From the NCBI GenBank assembly GCA_964645585.1, contig CAZYAN010000085.1, positions 1 through 8,277 of the forward strand: a DNA stretch of 8,277 bases. Direction: 5' to 3'. Positions 7,069 to 8,277 of this stretch are shown here, piece after piece. The notes beneath the pieces were generated by a model, which was given only the letters and a program-made list of their open reading frames with translations, ran no database searches and was not told the DNA's origin. Numbering within the stretch: position 1 is the first letter of the stretch; the number at the start of each line of letters is the position of its first letter. The stretch comes from DATGSL01 sp964645585 (GTDB taxonomy: Bacteria > Verrucomicrobiota > Verrucomicrobiia > Opitutales > T3Sed10-336). The position numbers were made by a program, and so were the translations under genes.

Positions 7069-8277
7069 TCAATCTCCGCCTTCTTCGGTGGATTCGGCGG
7101 CGGCGAGTTCCTGACTGCGCTGGAGCAATTCGACGAGTTGCGGCGCCGGTGTCAGTTTTAGCGGCTCCTTTCGCCATTGGAGTCCGGCGCTTTCGGCGGC
7201 GGCGACCGCTTCCTTCAAGGTGCGAATGGCCGCATCGGCATCCATTGCGAAAGTGACCGGTTCTCCGCCCGGTTTTTCGAGGAGCTGCCACTGCAACTCT
7301 TCTTCCGGCCAAAGCAGGCAGCGGGAGCGAAGATCGTATCCATTTTCTGAAGCCAACGCCACAGCCGTCAAAGCCAGGGCGGCAAGAACGGTGCGTCCGG
7401 CCGCGTCGGATTCCGCAGTGGGCGCACCGCCGTTGATCGGAAAGCGCAGACGCCGCAGCGCGGGCAGGGAAAGAACGGTGGTTTGCTCGGCGTAGTCGAT
7501 GGTGACGCCGCCTGTTTTGCGATCCACGTCGGGAGGGATATTGCCGTGATTCACTTCGGACGGAGAGACCGCGCCCTTGGTCGAATCGCTTTTTGCCAAG
7601 GTGTACCCGTCCTTTGATTTAATTACCTTGGCGGCGGCCCGGATTTGCAGGGGATCGATGCGGCTGCTGGTCTTCGCCCCCGTTTGCGCGTTTACCCCAA
7701 CGATCTCCGAAACCAGCGCTCGCTGGAATTTCGCTCCCAAGCCGCCTTTCGGTCCGGTGGAATCCCAGATACCGAAAATCAGCGCGGTCGGGCAAATTTC
7801 GTAGAGCGGCGTGGCGTTGTTCAGACTGGCGAAATCGAGTTTCTTGCCGATTTCGGACCTTCGGAAAGGAACGCCGTCGAGAAGACTGTCGCGAAGAATG
7901 GCGTCGGCGGCGCGGTGAGGGGCCTGGAGGCTGGTGATTTTTCCGATTTCGTCCAGCAGCTCCGCGCCCGAAAAATCGACCTCGATGACCGGAATCGGAC
8001 ATTCGTCCAGACGGCCGCTGTCGATCGCCTGCTGCAACGCTTCTTCCAGGCGATTGGCCTGCGACTGCACCGAGTCCATGAGCACGCAGGGCACGGATGC
8101 AAAGGAACCGTCCTCTTGTTTCACGCGCCGTTCCTCCGTCGCGTAAACGGCGCCGGCATAAGTGGGGGGAAACGCTTTGTCGCCCTCGCCCCCGGCAGGC
8201 TGCAAACGGGTGCGGGCACGAAACGCGGCGGCGGAGCCGGCCACGGCGGATTGGAGGGTCTGGAGGTCGAGGGATTT
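7069..8277 (-). CDS. csb1: Type I-G Cascade backbone protein Csb1 (Cas7g), 5' partial
   Basis: Csb1 (GSU0053 family) is the Cas7-type RAMP subunit that polymerises along the crRNA spacer to form the I-G Cascade backbone. 402 residues are visible, reading from SLDLQTLQSAVAGSAAAFRA at the window edge. The GTG at 8244 could start translation, but homologous sequence continues upstream of it, so the real start is probably only a few codons outside the window. Family marks, numbered from the first visible residue, are LQPAGGEGDKAFPPTYAG (25-42), the hallmark LMDSVQSQANRLEEAL (66-81), PFRRSEIGKKL, NNATPLYEICPTALIFGIWD (153-172) and GGLGAKFQRALVSEIVG (178-194). The stop TGA at 7069-7071 is 3 nt before the csb2 start. 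It is the first cas gene in transcription order within the window; any promoter or leader lies to the right of the window. Confidence 0.95.
   Translation of the reverse strand, partial: KSLDLQTLQSAVAGSAAAFRARTRLQPAGGEGDKAFPPTYAGAVYATEERRVKQEDGSFASVPCVLMDSVQSQANRLEEALQQAIDSGRLDECPIPVIEVDFSGAELLDEIGKITSLQAPHRAADAILRDSLLDGVPFRRSEIGKKLDFASLNNATPLYEICPTALIFGIWDSTGPKGGLGAKFQRALVSEIVGVNAQTGAKTSSRIDPLQIRAAAKVIKSKDGYTLAKSDSTKGAVSPSEVNHGNIPPDVDRKTGGVTIDYAEQTTVLSLPALRRLRFPINGGAPTAESDAAGRTVLAALALTAVALASENGYDLRSRCLLWPEEELQWQLLEKPGGEPVTFAMDADAAIRTLKEAVAAAESAGLQWRKEPLKLTPAPQLVELLQRSQELAAAESTEEGGD
7073..7077 (-). promoter_or_regulatory. Shine-Dalgarno of csb2
   Basis: GGAGA overlaps the final codons of csb1 and sits 7 nt before the csb2 ATG at 7065. 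It fixes the csb2 start despite the frame being open further upstream into csb1. Confidence 0.65.

Noticed and set aside
6858..7312. Long open frame extending csb2 upstream into csb1 and through the Ns
   Set aside because: It is in the frame of the csb2 C-terminal half only because of the arbitrary gap length. The true N-terminus starts at 7065 in another frame with a ribosome site and family motifs.
1..8277. CRISPR array, tRNA, rRNA, insertion sequence or cas1/cas2/cas4 genes
   Set aside because: I looked for regularly spaced repeats, transposase motifs and adaptation-protein motifs and saw none. These components, if present, lie outside the window.

Overview
The window is 8.3 kb of GC-rich (roughly 60% or more) bacterial DNA from a draft or metagenomic scaffold, since it carries a run of exactly 100 Ns. 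Every gene I can support lies on the minus strand, so the locus reads right to left. The taxon cannot be fixed from this sequence. The core is the interference part of a type I-G (formerly I-U) CRISPR-Cas system, a subtype found in several GC-rich bacterial phyla.

Layout in transcription order: csb1 (Cas7g backbone subunit, 5' end outside the window), csb2 (Cas5/Cas6 fusion, interrupted by the N gap), a small ORF6N-domain DNA-binding protein gene, cas3 (helicase first, HD nuclease last, the order typical of this subtype), and a short large-subunit candidate (Cas8u / Cas3-extension-like). csb1 and csb2 are 3 nt apart. The next three junctions are all 4-nt ATGA overlaps, so the set reads as one tightly coupled operon. 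Downstream sit a short remnant of a second large-subunit 3' end and then an ERCC4/XPF-type nuclease with two helix-hairpin-helix motifs, which runs off the left edge. No adaptation genes (cas1, cas2, cas4) and no CRISPR array are visible.

Known I-G biology suggests that Csb1 and Csb2 process and hold crRNA in a Cascade complex, the large subunit completes target recognition, and Cas3 unwinds and degrades the target. Three things are not explained by that scheme. (1) The ORF6N gene is inserted seamlessly between csb2 and cas3 and carries a perfect 13-bp-arm palindrome inside its own coding sequence. (2) The large-subunit gene is mosaic: most of it is distinctly AT-richer than its surroundings, and a homologous but GC-rich 3' end survives just downstream, which points to partial allele replacement. 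(3) An XPF-family structure-specific nuclease lies immediately downstream of the original end of the cas operon.
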